The notes beneath the pieces are model-generated. The model made no database searches. It worked only from the letters and a program-made list of their open reading frames with translations, and was not told where the DNA came from. Below, one piece after another: positions 16,788 to 25,978 of a DNA stretch of 64,000 bases. The stretch is from Dawidia cretensis (GTDB lineage Bacteria > Bacteroidota > Bacteroidia > Cytophagales > Cyclobacteriaceae): contig NZ_JAHESE010000029.1 in NCBI RefSeq assembly GCF_018598175.1, forward strand, positions 41,638-105,637. The letters are read 5' to 3'. Made by a program: the position numbers and the translations under genes. Within the stretch, counting starts at the first letter, position 1, and each line of letters opens with the position of its first letter.

Positions 16788-17219
16788 CTAGGTGCCAACC
16801 TTAACCTCCATTCCCGCTGCCCAAAACTCTATTGTTTGTCCTTCCAGGAAATCGACATAAAAGTATCCACGCCCATCCTCCGATAATTCAATCAACTTTC
16901 CATTCACTTCCACACGGCCGCGATAGAGCAGATCGAGTGTCCAGGTGAACTCGTCCATGATATTCATGAATGCAAAACGTGTCGGTGTTACCTGGTGAAA
17001 AATAAGAGAGACGATGTTGGTTGCCGAGTTGTCCTGAAACTTTAACGTCAGTGTATTGTTGTCGAGTGAAATACGCTCGAAGTGGAGCATGCCGTGCAGA
17101 TCATATTGCTGCCCCTGATGTTCGGGGCGTGTCAGGTCGGCTAGTATTTCAATAGAGGGGGCGGGAATCATATAGTGTATTGGTTGTTGTCTGAGTTGTG
17201 TGCGTGCAGCGGGTATCAC
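16788..17219 (-). CDS. Hypothetical cytoplasmic protein
   Basis: 143 residues if translation starts at the GTG overlapping the stop of the upstream gene (GTGA, 17216-17219); 127 if it starts at the ATG at 17171. The core is beta-rich (LTLKFQDNSATNIVSLIFHQV, split as LTLKFQDNSAT and IVSLIFHQV; GRVEVNGKLIELSEDGRGYF). No signal peptide, no motif. The overlap with the patatin gene suggests translational coupling. Function unknown. Confidence 0.55.
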   Translation of the reverse strand: MIPAARTQLRQQPIHYMIPAPSIEILADLTRPEHQGQQYDLHGMLHFERISLDNNTLTLKFQDNSATNIVSLIFHQVTPTRFAFMNIMDEFTWTLDLLYRGRVEVNGKLIELSEDGRGYFYVDFLEGQTIEFWAAGMEVKVGT

Positions 17220-19447
17220 CGGAAGGGAAAGCCTATATTAACATAGCCTGAGATATGGTCAGCCTCCCCACTATACATAAACGTCATGCTGATCGGTCCG
17301 ATACCGGAGTCGTACCCAAACGACAATCCGATACCCGAAAGACGCCTGGTAAAGTTAAGCTCTTTGTCGCGGTTCAAATAATCGTACACGGCGCCGTTAA
17401 CGCGTAGCGTGGTGTATAATCTTCGTGTAAACTGGTATTGCAGTCCCAGCATCAATACGCTTACGCTGTTTGTATTGAGGGAGTATTCCTGTAGTCCCGT
17501 GAACGGCACCTGGTTTCGGACGAAGTCATTGATGCCGCCGACGTTAAAATAGTTCAAATACGGCGCTACTGTACTAAAGTTGATCGCTGTGTTAAACTGT
17601 GTCAGCAAGGTCAGCCGTGAAGAGAGGGGTGTAAAATTTTCAGCCTTTAGCATAAAGCGGTTATAGTGGCCCACTTCCGCGGTATCGCGTCGTACAGCCT
17701 GTCCGTTTGCGCGCAGGGTGACGGCCGAGGGGTTTTGAGCGTACACTATTCCCATGCGGGCGTCGATACGCCAGCCGCGGGTGGAGAAGCTGCGTTTGTT
17801 GAGGGTATTGTATTTATAGTATAGGTAAGTCTGGATAAAGGAGTTGCCGCCTTTGAACGATGTATCCGCGGCGATCTTGGGGCGCAGGCTAAAGCTTTCG
17901 AAGGTCGTGCCCAGGCCGATGGCCGAAGCGAAGCCGAATGTACGCTGGAAGCGAAAGTCCGTCTGGTAGGTCCGTCCCCGGTAGAGGTATACTTGCTCGA
18001 AGTTTTCGTAAAAGGGCAGCTGGAAGTTCTCGTAGTAGAAAGACAGGATGAGGTTGTTGTTGTCGGCGTTTGTGCCGAAGGCCTGGTTGTGCTCTGCCAG
18101 GAAACGGAAGTTTTCACTGACGTTCAACTTCACCATCGATTTGGACCTGTCGAAGAGCAGGTTGCGGCTCTCGGCGCCTAAGATCAGGGCAATGTTACTG
18201 AAGGTATGATAGTGCAGCCCGGCTTTGACATATGTGAGCGGGCTTTCCACTACGTTGAAGCGTAGGTTGGCATGGCCGCGCGCGCGTGCGGGCTGCCAGG
18301 TGTAGGCAATGCGGCTGTAGTTACGGGAGCCATACACGCGGCGGATGGCTTCCGCCACGTGTGTGCCGTCGTAGGTCTTGCTCAACGCCAGGTTAAGACG
18401 GTTGCGGAACGATGTGCGCGTGGTGTGATGCAGACCCTGGATATAAATGCTGTCGACCGTTACCGAGCGTGTCTGGGGCAGGCGATTCTGTATCGGAGCG
18501 TAGTTCGGATAGCGCTGCCGGAGTGAGTCCGCTAATTTTTTGAAGATCGGATAATATTCGTCGCCGGTGCGTTTGCCCACGGCGATGATACTGTCCACGC
18601 TGGTGAAGCTGGCGGCGGTGTACTTACGCACCGGTGGCTCGATCAGGACGTTGCAGAGCTTGCGCTCTGTCTCGAAGTCTTCGGCGTCTTTATAAAAGCC
18701 GATCTGGTAGAGGATATCGATCGGAGAGGTGAGCTCGCTGGCGGCCAGTAGCCCCTGCGAGAGGTTCACGCCAATGATATAATCGGCGCCCATGGCTTTT
18801 ACATCGCTCACCGGAAAATTGCGTACGATGCCGCCATCGACCAGCTTAGTGTTTTCGTAGTCGATGGGGGTAAAGACCGAGGGAATGGCCATGCTGGCGC
18901 GAATGGCGGTAACGAGCTCGCCCTGGTCCAGCACGACAGCTTTGCCTGTGCTGACATCGGTGGCAATGCACTTGAACGGGATGCTGAACTTCGAGAAGTC
19001 TTTGATGTCGTAGATCGGTAAAAACAATTCCTGGAATTTGAGCCACAGCTCCTGGCCTTCGATAATGCCCGCGTTGATACGAAACTTCCCTTTTACAAAG
19101 GGTACCTCCAGCGCATAATTGTCAAATTCCGTCTTCTCGTCGATGTTCACGTTGCGCATGGAGGGCTTGCCCGAGAAGAGCACGTTCCAGTCGATGTCGC
19201 GCGCAATTTTTTCAATTTCCTTGCCGGAATAGCCTGCGGCATAGAGCGACCCGATGATGCTGCCCATGCTGGTGCCGGTAATGCAATCGACGCGCAGGCC
19301 GGCGCTGTCGATCGCCTCGAGAATGCCGATATGGGCCAACCCCTTGGCGCCGCCGCCACTCAGGGTCAGGCCGACCTTGGGCGGCTGGGCGGCCGTCGCA
19401 AAGGCCACGAGCAGCAGGGCAAACACATATAACACCTGAGATCTCAT
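17216..19447 (-). CDS. Patatin-like phospholipase fused to an outer-membrane barrel (PlpD/RssA type)
   Basis: The ATG at 19447 gives a signal peptide (MRSQVLYVFALLLVAFATAA) and a 743-aa protein. The patatin domain has oxyanion motif SGGGAKG, nucleophile GTSMG and the dyad Asp in VDGGIVRNFP. A POTRA-like segment follows (VTVDSIYIQGLHHTTRTSFR), and the last ~330 residues are amphipathic strands ending in F-R as in Omp85/D15 barrels. This is the type Vd layout, in which a lipase is displayed or secreted. The 37 codons upstream of 19447 lack coding character. Confidence 0.9.
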   Translation of the reverse strand: MRSQVLYVFALLLVAFATAAQPPKVGLTLSGGGAKGLAHIGILEAIDSAGLRVDCITGTSMGSIIGSLYAAGYSGKEIEKIARDIDWNVLFSGKPSMRNVNIDEKTEFDNYALEVPFVKGKFRINAGIIEGQELWLKFQELFLPIYDIKDFSKFSIPFKCIATDVSTGKAVVLDQGELVTAIRASMAIPSVFTPIDYENTKLVDGGIVRNFPVSDVKAMGADYIIGVNLSQGLLAASELTSPIDILYQIGFYKDAEDFETERKLCNVLIEPPVRKYTAASFTSVDSIIAVGKRTGDEYYPIFKKLADSLRQRYPNYAPIQNRLPQTRSVTVDSIYIQGLHHTTRTSFRNRLNLALSKTYDGTHVAEAIRRVYGSRNYSRIAYTWQPARARGHANLRFNVVESPLTYVKAGLHYHTFSNIALILGAESRNLLFDRSKSMVKLNVSENFRFLAEHNQAFGTNADNNNLILSFYYENFQLPFYENFEQVYLYRGRTYQTDFRFQRTFGFASAIGLGTTFESFSLRPKIAADTSFKGGNSFIQTYLYYKYNTLNKRSFSTRGWRIDARMGIVYAQNPSAVTLRANGQAVRRDTAEVGHYNRFMLKAENFTPLSSRLTLLTQFNTAINFSTVAPYLNYFNVGGINDFVRNQVPFTGLQEYSLNTNSVSVLMLGLQYQFTRRLYTTLRVNGAVYDYLNRDKELNFTRRLSGIGLSFGYDSGIGPISMTFMYSGEADHISGYVNIGFPFR

Positions 19448-19652
19448 TCCGGCCTCAAAATACACAAAAACACTCGCTCGTCTTTGCCCCGTCGGAGCCT
19501 TCGCGAAAGGCGGGCGAAGCCCTGGAGCGGGCTGCGCCAAAAGTACAGAGGGCCCCATGTATGATCCCGCTAAAGATGTTGTCGTATTGTTAAGAAAAAC
19601 GTTGTTAATTTGCGCGCTTGTTTAAGAGCCACACAGAAATAACAACGCTTGT

Positions 19653-21194
19653 ATGATCAACGTCGGGAGCCGCAGATTGACCGTCACAGATTTTGAGAAA
19701 GTTCTCTACCACGGCGAGCCGGTAGGGTTGGAGGAGGGTGCGCAGCAGAACGTCAGCGCCAATTACACCTTCCTGCAGGCCTATGCGCAGCACAAGGTGA
19801 TCTATGGCATCAACACCGGTCTGGGCCCGATGGCGCAGTATAAGATCAGCGAGGACGACCAACGCCAGCTGCAATATAATCTCATTCGCAGCCACAGCGC
19901 CGGGGCAGGACAACCGTTTGCCGAAGAGCTGGCGCGGGCCACGATGCTGGCACGCCTCAACAGCCTGATGCAGGCCACGTCGGGCATCCATCCGTCGGTG
20001 GTGGAGCTGCTGCGCGACGTGCTCAATTCAGGGGTAAGCCCCTACATTCCGGAGCGTGGGGGCGTGGGCGCCAGCGGCGACCTGGTGCAACTGGCGCACC
20101 TGGCGCTGAACCTCATCGGTGAGGGGGAAATGTATGCAGATCAGGCGTGGCGCCCGACCCGGGTGGTATTGGGCTCCCGCGGGATGACGCCGATTTCCGT
20201 CCACCTGCGCGAGGGGCTGGCACTCATGAATGGAACTTCGGCCATGACCGGCGTGGGGATGGTCAACCTGGTTCAGGCCCGGCAGGTGCTGAGCTTGTCC
20301 ATCATTTTATCGGCCATGACCAACGAGCTGATGAAGTCTTTTGACGACCACTTCTCGCTCGAGCTGAACCACGTCAAACATCACCCCGGCCAGGCGCATA
20401 TTGCCGAACGCATGCGACACGTATTAAGTGACAGCAAGCTGATCCGTAAGCGTCCCGAGCATTTGTATCATCGCAAGATTGAAGAGGCGGTGTTCACCGA
20501 CAAGGTGCAGGAGTATTACTCGTTGCGCTGCGTGCCGCAGATCCTCGGACCGATATACGATACGTTCCTGGAAGTACAGCGCGTGCTGGAAGACGAAGTC
20601 AATTCCGCGAACGACAACCCGGTGGTGGACCATCACCGCGAGATGGTATACCACGGAGGCAATTTCCACGGCGACTATGTGTCGTTGGCGATGGACAAGC
20701 TCAAAATTGTTACGACCAAGCTGACGATGCTCGCCGAGCGGCAGCTGAACTATCTGCTGAACGACAAGCTCAACCAGAAGCTGCCGCCGTTTATCAACCT
20801 CGGCACGCTGGGCTTGAACTTTGGCTTGCAAGGCATGCAGTTTATGGCTACTTCGAGCACGGCCGAGAATCAGACGCTGTCGTTCCCGATGTATTTGCAC
20901 AGCATCTCTAACAACAACGACAACCAGGACATTGTCAGCATGGGCTGTAATGCAGCGCTCATGACCCGGCGGGTGCTGGACAACAGCGCCGATGTGCTGG
21001 TGGTGCAAGCACTGGCGTTGACACAAGCAGTGGATTACCTGCAGTGCCAGCCGCGCATGTCGTCGTTTACCCTGAAACTATATACCGAGCTCCGGGCGCT
21101 GGTACCGGCGATCCTGGAAGATAAACCGCGCTATGAAGATATCCGCACGGTGCGTCGTTACCTGCTGGGACTCGGGGCTTCGTTTAACCTATAA
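19653..21194 (+). CDS. Aromatic amino acid ammonia-lyase (tyrosine ammonia-lyase likely)
   Basis: A 513-aa HAL/PAL/TAL enzyme. The Ala-Ser-Gly triad that cyclises to the MIO cofactor is at 140-142 (GVGASGDLVQLAHL). Tyr51 in YGINTGLGPMAQ is the catalytic base. The selectivity loop reads NLIRSHSAGAG (Ser80-His81). Residue choice alone fits HAL or TAL. Position at the head of a pigment cluster argues for TAL, because Flavobacterium and Chitinophaga flexirubin clusters start with TAL, which makes 4-coumarate from tyrosine. No hut genes are nearby. It is followed 11 bp later by the ketoreductase. Confidence 0.88.
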   Translation: MINVGSRRLTVTDFEKVLYHGEPVGLEEGAQQNVSANYTFLQAYAQHKVIYGINTGLGPMAQYKISEDDQRQLQYNLIRSHSAGAGQPFAEELARATMLARLNSLMQATSGIHPSVVELLRDVLNSGVSPYIPERGGVGASGDLVQLAHLALNLIGEGEMYADQAWRPTRVVLGSRGMTPISVHLREGLALMNGTSAMTGVGMVNLVQARQVLSLSIILSAMTNELMKSFDDHFSLELNHVKHHPGQAHIAERMRHVLSDSKLIRKRPEHLYHRKIEEAVFTDKVQEYYSLRCVPQILGPIYDTFLEVQRVLEDEVNSANDNPVVDHHREMVYHGGNFHGDYVSLAMDKLKIVTTKLTMLAERQLNYLLNDKLNQKLPPFINLGTLGLNFGLQGMQFMATSSTAENQTLSFPMYLHSISNNNDNQDIVSMGCNAALMTRRVLDNSADVLVVQALALTQAVDYLQCQPRMSSFTLKLYTELRALVPAILEDKPRYEDIRTVRRYLLGLGASFNL

Positions 21195-21205
21195 CTTCTC
21201 ACAGT

Positions 21206-21955
21206 ATGTCCACCACCCCCTCTACATCCAAGTATGCCATGGTGACAGGCGGCTCGCGCGGCATTGGCCGGGCGATCTGCGTACGACTCGCCGAGCAAGG
21301 GTATAATATCCTGATCAATTATAAAAGCAACGACGCGGAGGCCGAGAATACGCGCGCGCTGGTCGAAGCTAAAAATGTACGCGCCGAGCTCATGAAGTTC
21401 GACGTGTCCGATAAAGTTGCCGTCGAGCAGGTGTTTGGCGGCTGGGTGGAGAAGAACCCCGACAAGGCTATCGAGGTGCTGGTCAACAACGCCGGCATTC
21501 GTCAGGACGCCATGATGATCTGGATGACGCAGGAGCAGTGGGACGGGGTGCTGGGCTCAAGCCTGGGCGGCTTTTTTCAGGTGACACGCCAGGTGCTCAC
21601 GAGTATGCTCGCCAAGCGATATGGACGGATTGTAAACGTTGTATCGCTGTCGGGCATCAAGGGTATGCCGGGGCAGACCAATTATTCGGCGGCCAAGGCC
21701 GGCGTAATCGGCGCGACCAAGGCGCTGGCGCAGGAAACAGCGCGGCGCAATGTTACCGTGAATGCGGTGGCGCCCGGTTTTATTAAAACTGACATGACGC
21801 AAGATTTACCGGAAGCCGAGCTGAAAAAGCTTATTCCCATGCAGCGGTTTGGCGAGCCGGAGGAAGTAGCCCACGCCGTGGCTTTTCTGGCGTCGCCGGG
21901 CGCTTCCTACATCACGGGCACGGTGCTGTCCATCAACGGCGGGCTGTATTCCTAA
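21206..21955 (+). CDS. 3-ketoacyl-ACP reductase (FabG/ApeQ-like)
   Basis: A 249-aa short-chain dehydrogenase with cofactor motif TGGSRGIGRAI, NNAGIRQD, the catalytic Ser in VVSLSGIKG and YSAAK for Tyr and Lys, and the C-terminal GTVLSINGG typical of FabG. In aryl polyene synthesis the ketoreductase reduces each beta-keto intermediate before dehydration. Proximity to the ammonia-lyase and ketosynthases assigns it to the pigment rather than to primary fatty acid synthesis. Confidence 0.9.
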   Translation: MSTTPSTSKYAMVTGGSRGIGRAICVRLAEQGYNILINYKSNDAEAENTRALVEAKNVRAELMKFDVSDKVAVEQVFGGWVEKNPDKAIEVLVNNAGIRQDAMMIWMTQEQWDGVLGSSLGGFFQVTRQVLTSMLAKRYGRIVNVVSLSGIKGMPGQTNYSAAKAGVIGATKALAQETARRNVTVNAVAPGFIKTDMTQDLPEAELKKLIPMQRFGEPEEVAHAVAFLASPGASYITGTVLSINGGLYS

Positions 21956-22041
21956 CGACTGTATCCCAGCGAAAAAAAACTGTTCGTTTCGAAATCTTAC
22001 GTGCCTGGGTTACAGGTCCGTGCTATTCAAGATTAAAACCT

Positions 22042-22049
22042 TACTTTTG
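22042..22049 (+). promoter_or_regulatory. Candidate -7 element before the main pigment operon
   Basis: TACTTTTG followed by CGG matches TAnnTTTG and lies 60 bp ahead of the first ketosynthase, in the only sizeable gap (21956-22109) within the cluster. No clear TTG at -33. Confidence 0.4.
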
Positions 22050-22109
22050 CGGTTTGACTGGTACGCGGCGGTGACGAAAGGCGCTAAAACGCACGATTTT
22101 TAACATTAC

Positions 22110-23330
22110 ATGAGCAGAGTTGTTATAACTGGATTAGGTGTTTATTCCTGTATCGGCAAAAGCCTGGACGAAGTCCGGGATTCGCTGTTCCAGGGCAAAT
22201 CGGGCATTGTGCTCGACCCCAAGCGCAAGGAGATGGGATACCGTTCGGGATTGACCGGGTTTGTAGAGCGTCCGGTGCTGAAGGGTGTGCTCGACCGACG
22301 CGCCCGCATTATGCTGCCCGAGCAGGGCGAATACGCCTACATGGCTACTGTAGAGGCGCTGCGGCACGCGGGCTTGACACAGGACTATATGGATCGGCAC
22401 GAAGTGGGTGTGATCTATGGCAACGATAGCTCGGCGCAGGCGGTGGTGGAAGCGACCGACATTATCCGCGAGAAGAAAGACACCATGCTGGTAGGCTCGG
22501 GGTCGGTGTTCCAGTCGCTGAACTCGACGGTTAACATGAACCTGGCGACCATTTTTCGTCTGAAGGGCATCAACTTTACGGTGAGCGCGGCGTGCGCCAG
22601 TGGCTCGCATGCCATCGGGTTGGCGGCCATGTTTATTCGCAATGGTATGCAGGACTGCATTGTCTGCGGCGGTGCACAAGAGATGAATGTTTACTCCATG
22701 GGTAATTTTGATGCCCTGGGAGCCTTTTCGATACGCGAAGATAACCCCGCGACAGCATCACGGCCCTTTGATCGCAATCGCGACGGCCTTGTGCCGAGTG
22801 GTGGCGCGGCGACGGTGATACTCGAGAGCCTGGAGTCGGCGCAAAAGCGCGGCGCCAAGATCCTCGGCGAAGTTATCGGATATGGGTTCTCGTCCAACGG
22901 CGAGCACATTTCCAATCCTACGGTACAGGGTCCGGCGCGTTCGCTCACGATGGCCATGAAGAGCTCGGGGTTACGTGCTGCCGAGATCGACTATATCAAT
23001 GCTCACGCTACGTCCACACCCGCAGGCGATGCCAGCGAGGCGAAGGCGATCTTCGATGTATTTGGCGCCGAGCACACGCCGGTGAGCTCCACCAAGTCGA
23101 TGACCGGCCATGAGTGCTGGATGGCGGGCGCCAGCGAGATTGTGTACTGCATGCAGATGATGGAAAACTCCTTTATCGCACCCAATATCAACTTTGAAAC
23201 GCCAGATGAAGATTCTGCGCGTCTGAATATTATCGCGAAGACCCTGGATAAAAATATTGACGTATTTTTGTCTAATTCTTTCGGCTTTGGAGGAACAAAC
23301 TCGACTTTGATTGTTAAAAAGTGGAAGTAA
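22110..23330 (+). CDS. Beta-ketoacyl-ACP synthase II-like (pigment KS 1)
   Basis: 406-aa FabF-type ketosynthase with an intact triad: Cys162 (SAACASGSHAIG), His299 (NAHATSTPAGD) and His334 (TGHECWMAG). It should catalyse decarboxylative condensation of malonyl-ACP onto the growing chain, like ApeR or ApeO of aryl polyene systems. The end overlaps the region of the ACP start, giving tight coupling to ACP 1. Confidence 0.92.
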   Translation: MSRVVITGLGVYSCIGKSLDEVRDSLFQGKSGIVLDPKRKEMGYRSGLTGFVERPVLKGVLDRRARIMLPEQGEYAYMATVEALRHAGLTQDYMDRHEVGVIYGNDSSAQAVVEATDIIREKKDTMLVGSGSVFQSLNSTVNMNLATIFRLKGINFTVSAACASGSHAIGLAAMFIRNGMQDCIVCGGAQEMNVYSMGNFDALGAFSIREDNPATASRPFDRNRDGLVPSGGAATVILESLESAQKRGAKILGEVIGYGFSSNGEHISNPTVQGPARSLTMAMKSSGLRAAEIDYINAHATSTPAGDASEAKAIFDVFGAEHTPVSSTKSMTGHECWMAGASEIVYCMQMMENSFIAPNINFETPDEDSARLNIIAKTLDKNIDVFLSNSFGFGGTNSTLIVKKWK

Positions 23331-23335
23331 CCGCA

Positions 23336-23593
23336 ATGAACACGGCAGCTATTATTGAGAAGATTAACGGTTTTCTGGTAGAGGAATTTGAGGTAGACCC
23401 TGGAAAGATCTCGCCGGAAGCAAACCTGCGCGAGACCCTGGAGCTGGACAGCCTTGACTACATCGACCTGGTGGTGGTGATAGAAAGTAACTTTGGTTTT
23501 AAAGTAAAGCCTGAAGACTTTGTATCGATCGTCACCTTCCAGAACTTTTACGACTACGTGACCAATCGCGTAGCGCAGAAGGTAACATCGTAA
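23336..23593 (+). CDS. Acyl carrier protein 1 of the pigment cluster
   Basis: The ATG at 23336 gives an 85-aa ACP. The phosphopantetheine site is LELDSLDYIDL, with Ser as attachment point. The upstream GTG (23321) overlaps the ketosynthase and adds nothing to the fold. Activation by the AcpS encoded at 43227 in the same cluster is likely. One of two ACPs, as ApeE and ApeF in aryl polyene clusters, where one can carry the aryl starter and the other malonyl units. Confidence 0.92.
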   Translation: MNTAAIIEKINGFLVEEFEVDPGKISPEANLRETLELDSLDYIDLVVVIESNFGFKVKPEDFVSIVTFQNFYDYVTNRVAQKVTS

Positions 23594-23596
23594 TCT

Positions 23597-24478
23597 ATGC
23601 CGCAATGGCAGGGTAAGTCCCGCGGCACCACGCTGGGGTACAGAATCTTCTTTTTTGTCTGCCGCCACCTGGGCATCTATCCTGCATATTTCATTCTGCG
23701 GTTTGTGGCCGGTTATTACTTCTTGTTTTCCTGGACCTCTTCGGGGCATATATACCGCTATTTCCGCCGCCTGGGAATCGGGCGCGTGTCAGCGTTTTTT
23801 CGCATTTATCGCAATTACTATGTGTTTGGTCAGACCTTGCTGGATAAGGTGATGGTGATGGCCGGTATAGACCGCGATACCTTTACGTACGATTTCGACG
23901 GCGAAGACAATCTACGGGCCATCGTGGCCCAGGGCAAGGGTGGGATCTTGCTGAGCGCCCATGTCGGCAACTGGGAAGCTGCCGGTCATTTGCTGCGGCG
24001 CCTGCAAACACGTGTCAACGTGGTGATGTACGACGGCGAGCACCAGCAGATCAAACAATATCTGGAGTCCGTTACGGGCGGGCACAATTTTCGCGTAATC
24101 GTTATTGGCGAAGACATGTCGCATGTGTACGCCATCGGTGAGGCCTTGCAAAAGAACGAGCTGGTGTGCCTGCATGCCGACCGTTTTCTGGAAGGGAATA
24201 AAACCCTGGGATTGCCTTTCCTGGGCGGCGAAGCTTTGTTTCCACAGGGCCCGTTCCAGCTGGCCGCGGGCTTTCGCGTGCCCGTGTCGCTCGTGTTTGC
24301 TTTTAAAGAAAGCGCGCGGCATTATCATTTCTTTGGCAGTCCGCTGTATCAACGCGGTGGGGAGCCGAAGGAAGAATTTACCGAGCGGCTCATGCGTGCT
24401 TTTGTCGGCGACGTGGAACAAAAGCTGAGGCAGTACCCCGAACAGTGGTTTAATTATTATAACTTTTGGTATAAATGA
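23597..24478 (+). CDS. LpxL/HtrB-family acyltransferase
   Basis: 293 residues with an N-terminal membrane anchor and the LpxL catalytic HX4E motif in LSAHVGNWEAAGH. The family transfers acyl chains from ACP to lipid A precursors. Within flexirubin and aryl polyene clusters such a protein is always present and probably transfers the polyene acyl chain to a lipid acceptor (inferred). It sits 3 bp after ACP 1. Confidence 0.88.
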   Translation: MPQWQGKSRGTTLGYRIFFFVCRHLGIYPAYFILRFVAGYYFLFSWTSSGHIYRYFRRLGIGRVSAFFRIYRNYYVFGQTLLDKVMVMAGIDRDTFTYDFDGEDNLRAIVAQGKGGILLSAHVGNWEAAGHLLRRLQTRVNVVMYDGEHQQIKQYLESVTGGHNFRVIVIGEDMSHVYAIGEALQKNELVCLHADRFLEGNKTLGLPFLGGEALFPQGPFQLAAGFRVPVSLVFAFKESARHYHFFGSPLYQRGGEPKEEFTERLMRAFVGDVEQKLRQYPEQWFNYYNFWYK

Positions 24479-24479
24479 C

Positions 24480-24911
24480 ATGCTGGCCACCAAAGAAGAC
24501 ATAACCCGGTATATACCGCAGCGCGCGCCGATCGTGATGATCCACGACCTGGTGGAGGCCGATGCCGACCGGGTTGTAACACGCCTTCAGGTCGAGCCCG
24601 ACAACATCTTTGTGTGGGGGGGACGGCTGGAGGCGCCGGGGCTGGTGGAGAATATTGCCCAAACGGCGGCTGCGCAAATCGGCTATTACTGCGCGCAAAA
24701 CAACATTCCGGTGCCGGTGGGTTATATTGCAGCGGTCAAAGACCTGCAGATTGCCGCACTGCCGCTGCAAAACTCTCAGATCACTACATCCGTACGAATA
24801 CTGCATAAAGTAATGGACTTTACCGTGGCCCGCGGCGAGATCACGCAAGGAGACCGGGTGTTATGCTCCTGCGAAATGAAAATACTGGCTAAACTGGAAA
24901 CACGATCATGA
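24480..24911 (+). CDS. Hotdog-fold 3-hydroxyacyl-ACP dehydratase (ApeP-like)
   Basis: 143 residues with a FabZ/ApeP-like arrangement: YIPQRAPIVMIHDLVEAD at the start and LEAPGLVENIAQTAAAQIG on the central helix. The usual catalytic His-containing GHFPG block is replaced by WGGRLEAPG, as in ApeP-type subunits, which pair with an ApeI-type partner (encoded here at 34623). It starts 2 bp after the acyltransferase stop. Confidence 0.8.
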   Translation: MLATKEDITRYIPQRAPIVMIHDLVEADADRVVTRLQVEPDNIFVWGGRLEAPGLVENIAQTAAAQIGYYCAQNNIPVPVGYIAAVKDLQIAALPLQNSQITTSVRILHKVMDFTVARGEITQGDRVLCSCEMKILAKLETRS

Positions 24912-25552
24912 AACAACGCAACCCCTTTTCATTCCTGTTTGTATTTCTGCTGGCAACGGGCACTCTGTGCGCCCAGGACCGCAGCGACGTTTTTCGTCCC
25001 GAGGTAAAGATTACCTGGCTGGGCTTTGATTTTTCACAAGCGAAATTTATCGGCGACCGCGAGAAGCTCGGGTCAGAGTCCGATATCCGCCATTTGCTGG
25101 AAGCCTGGAACGACCTGGTGCTGACAGAAAAAGATAAATATGATATACCCGGCATGATAGGCCGCGACGCAGTGGAGACGGCAACCGATGTCACAAAAGA
25201 TCACAACCAGGAGCTGGATGTGCTGGCCTTGTACTCCAACGCCGAAAAAGATTATCTGCACCTCTCGCGTGAGCAGGTGGGCGGTATAGTCTCGAAGTAC
25301 GACTATAAAAAGAATCCCGGTATCGGCCTGATGTTTAACATCGAAAGTTTCAGCAAGCTGAATGGTGAGGCGTCCATGTGGGTGACCTTTATTGACATGA
25401 AAAGCCGTCAGATCTTGTTTACCGAACGCATGACGGCCGCGCCGAAGGGCTTTGGTGTACGCAACTACTGGGCCGGCGCCCTTTACGCTGTGATGGAGAA
25501 AATCAAGAAGAAGGAATTCGAGATGTGGCGTAAAAAATATTTCCGCGCCTGA
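24908..25552 (+). CDS. Secreted protein of unknown function in the pigment cluster
   Basis: 214 residues with a signal peptide (KQRNPFSFLFVFLLATGTLC then AQ). The mature protein contains KITWLGFDFSQAKFIGD and, near the end, YWAGALYAVMEKIKKKEFE. It overlaps the dehydratase by an ATGA junction, so it belongs to the operon. Its periplasmic location suggests a part in export or assembly of the pigment in the outer membrane. No family function known to me. Confidence 0.6.
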   Translation: MKQRNPFSFLFVFLLATGTLCAQDRSDVFRPEVKITWLGFDFSQAKFIGDREKLGSESDIRHLLEAWNDLVLTEKDKYDIPGMIGRDAVETATDVTKDHNQELDVLALYSNAEKDYLHLSREQVGGIVSKYDYKKNPGIGLMFNIESFSKLNGEASMWVTFIDMKSRQILFTERMTAAPKGFGVRNYWAGALYAVMEKIKKKEFEMWRKKYFRA

Positions 25553-25561
25553 TAGAAAATA

Positions 25562-25978
25562 ATGACCCACGAAACCGAAGTCACCGTACGGTTTAACGAG
25601 GCCGACCCGCTGGGCATTGTCTGGCACGGCCACTACCTGCGCTATTTTGAAGATGGCCGCGAGGCCTTTGGTAAGAAGTATGGTATATCCTACCTCGACT
25701 TCTTCCATCAGGGCCTGGCTGTGCCGGTAGTGTCCGTACAGTGCGACTATAAAAAGCCGTTGCGCTATGGCAACACGGTGATCGTCGAGACTACCTATGA
25801 GCCGGTCGCTGCGGCCAAGCTACATTTCTCTTATAAAATGTTTGAGTCGATTAGCCGCGATGTGGTGGCGGTGGGATCGACGGTACAAGTATTTGTCGAT
25901 GTAAAGACGTTCGGTCTGCAGTACGTCATGCCATCGTTCTTCGAGTCGTGGCGTAACCGCTGGATGAAACCAGAGTGA
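25562..25978 (+). CDS. 4HBT/YbgC-like acyl thioesterase
   Basis: A 138-aa hotdog thioesterase. The catalytic block NEADPLGIVWHGHYLRYFED supplies the Asp of 4-hydroxybenzoyl-CoA thioesterase-like enzymes. Aryl polyene clusters contain one (ApeK), thought to release or proofread ACP-bound chains. It overlaps the next ketosynthase by 4 bp (GTGA). Confidence 0.9.
   Translation: MTHETEVTVRFNEADPLGIVWHGHYLRYFEDGREAFGKKYGISYLDFFHQGLAVPVVSVQCDYKKPLRYGNTVIVETTYEPVAAAKLHFSYKMFESISRDVVAVGSTVQVFVDVKTFGLQYVMPSFFESWRNRWMKPE

Noticed and set aside
19653-21194. Histidine ammonia-lyase for histidine use (hutH)
   Set aside because: Residues permit it, but there is no hutU/hutI/hutG nearby and the gene leads a pigment operon, so TAL is preferred.
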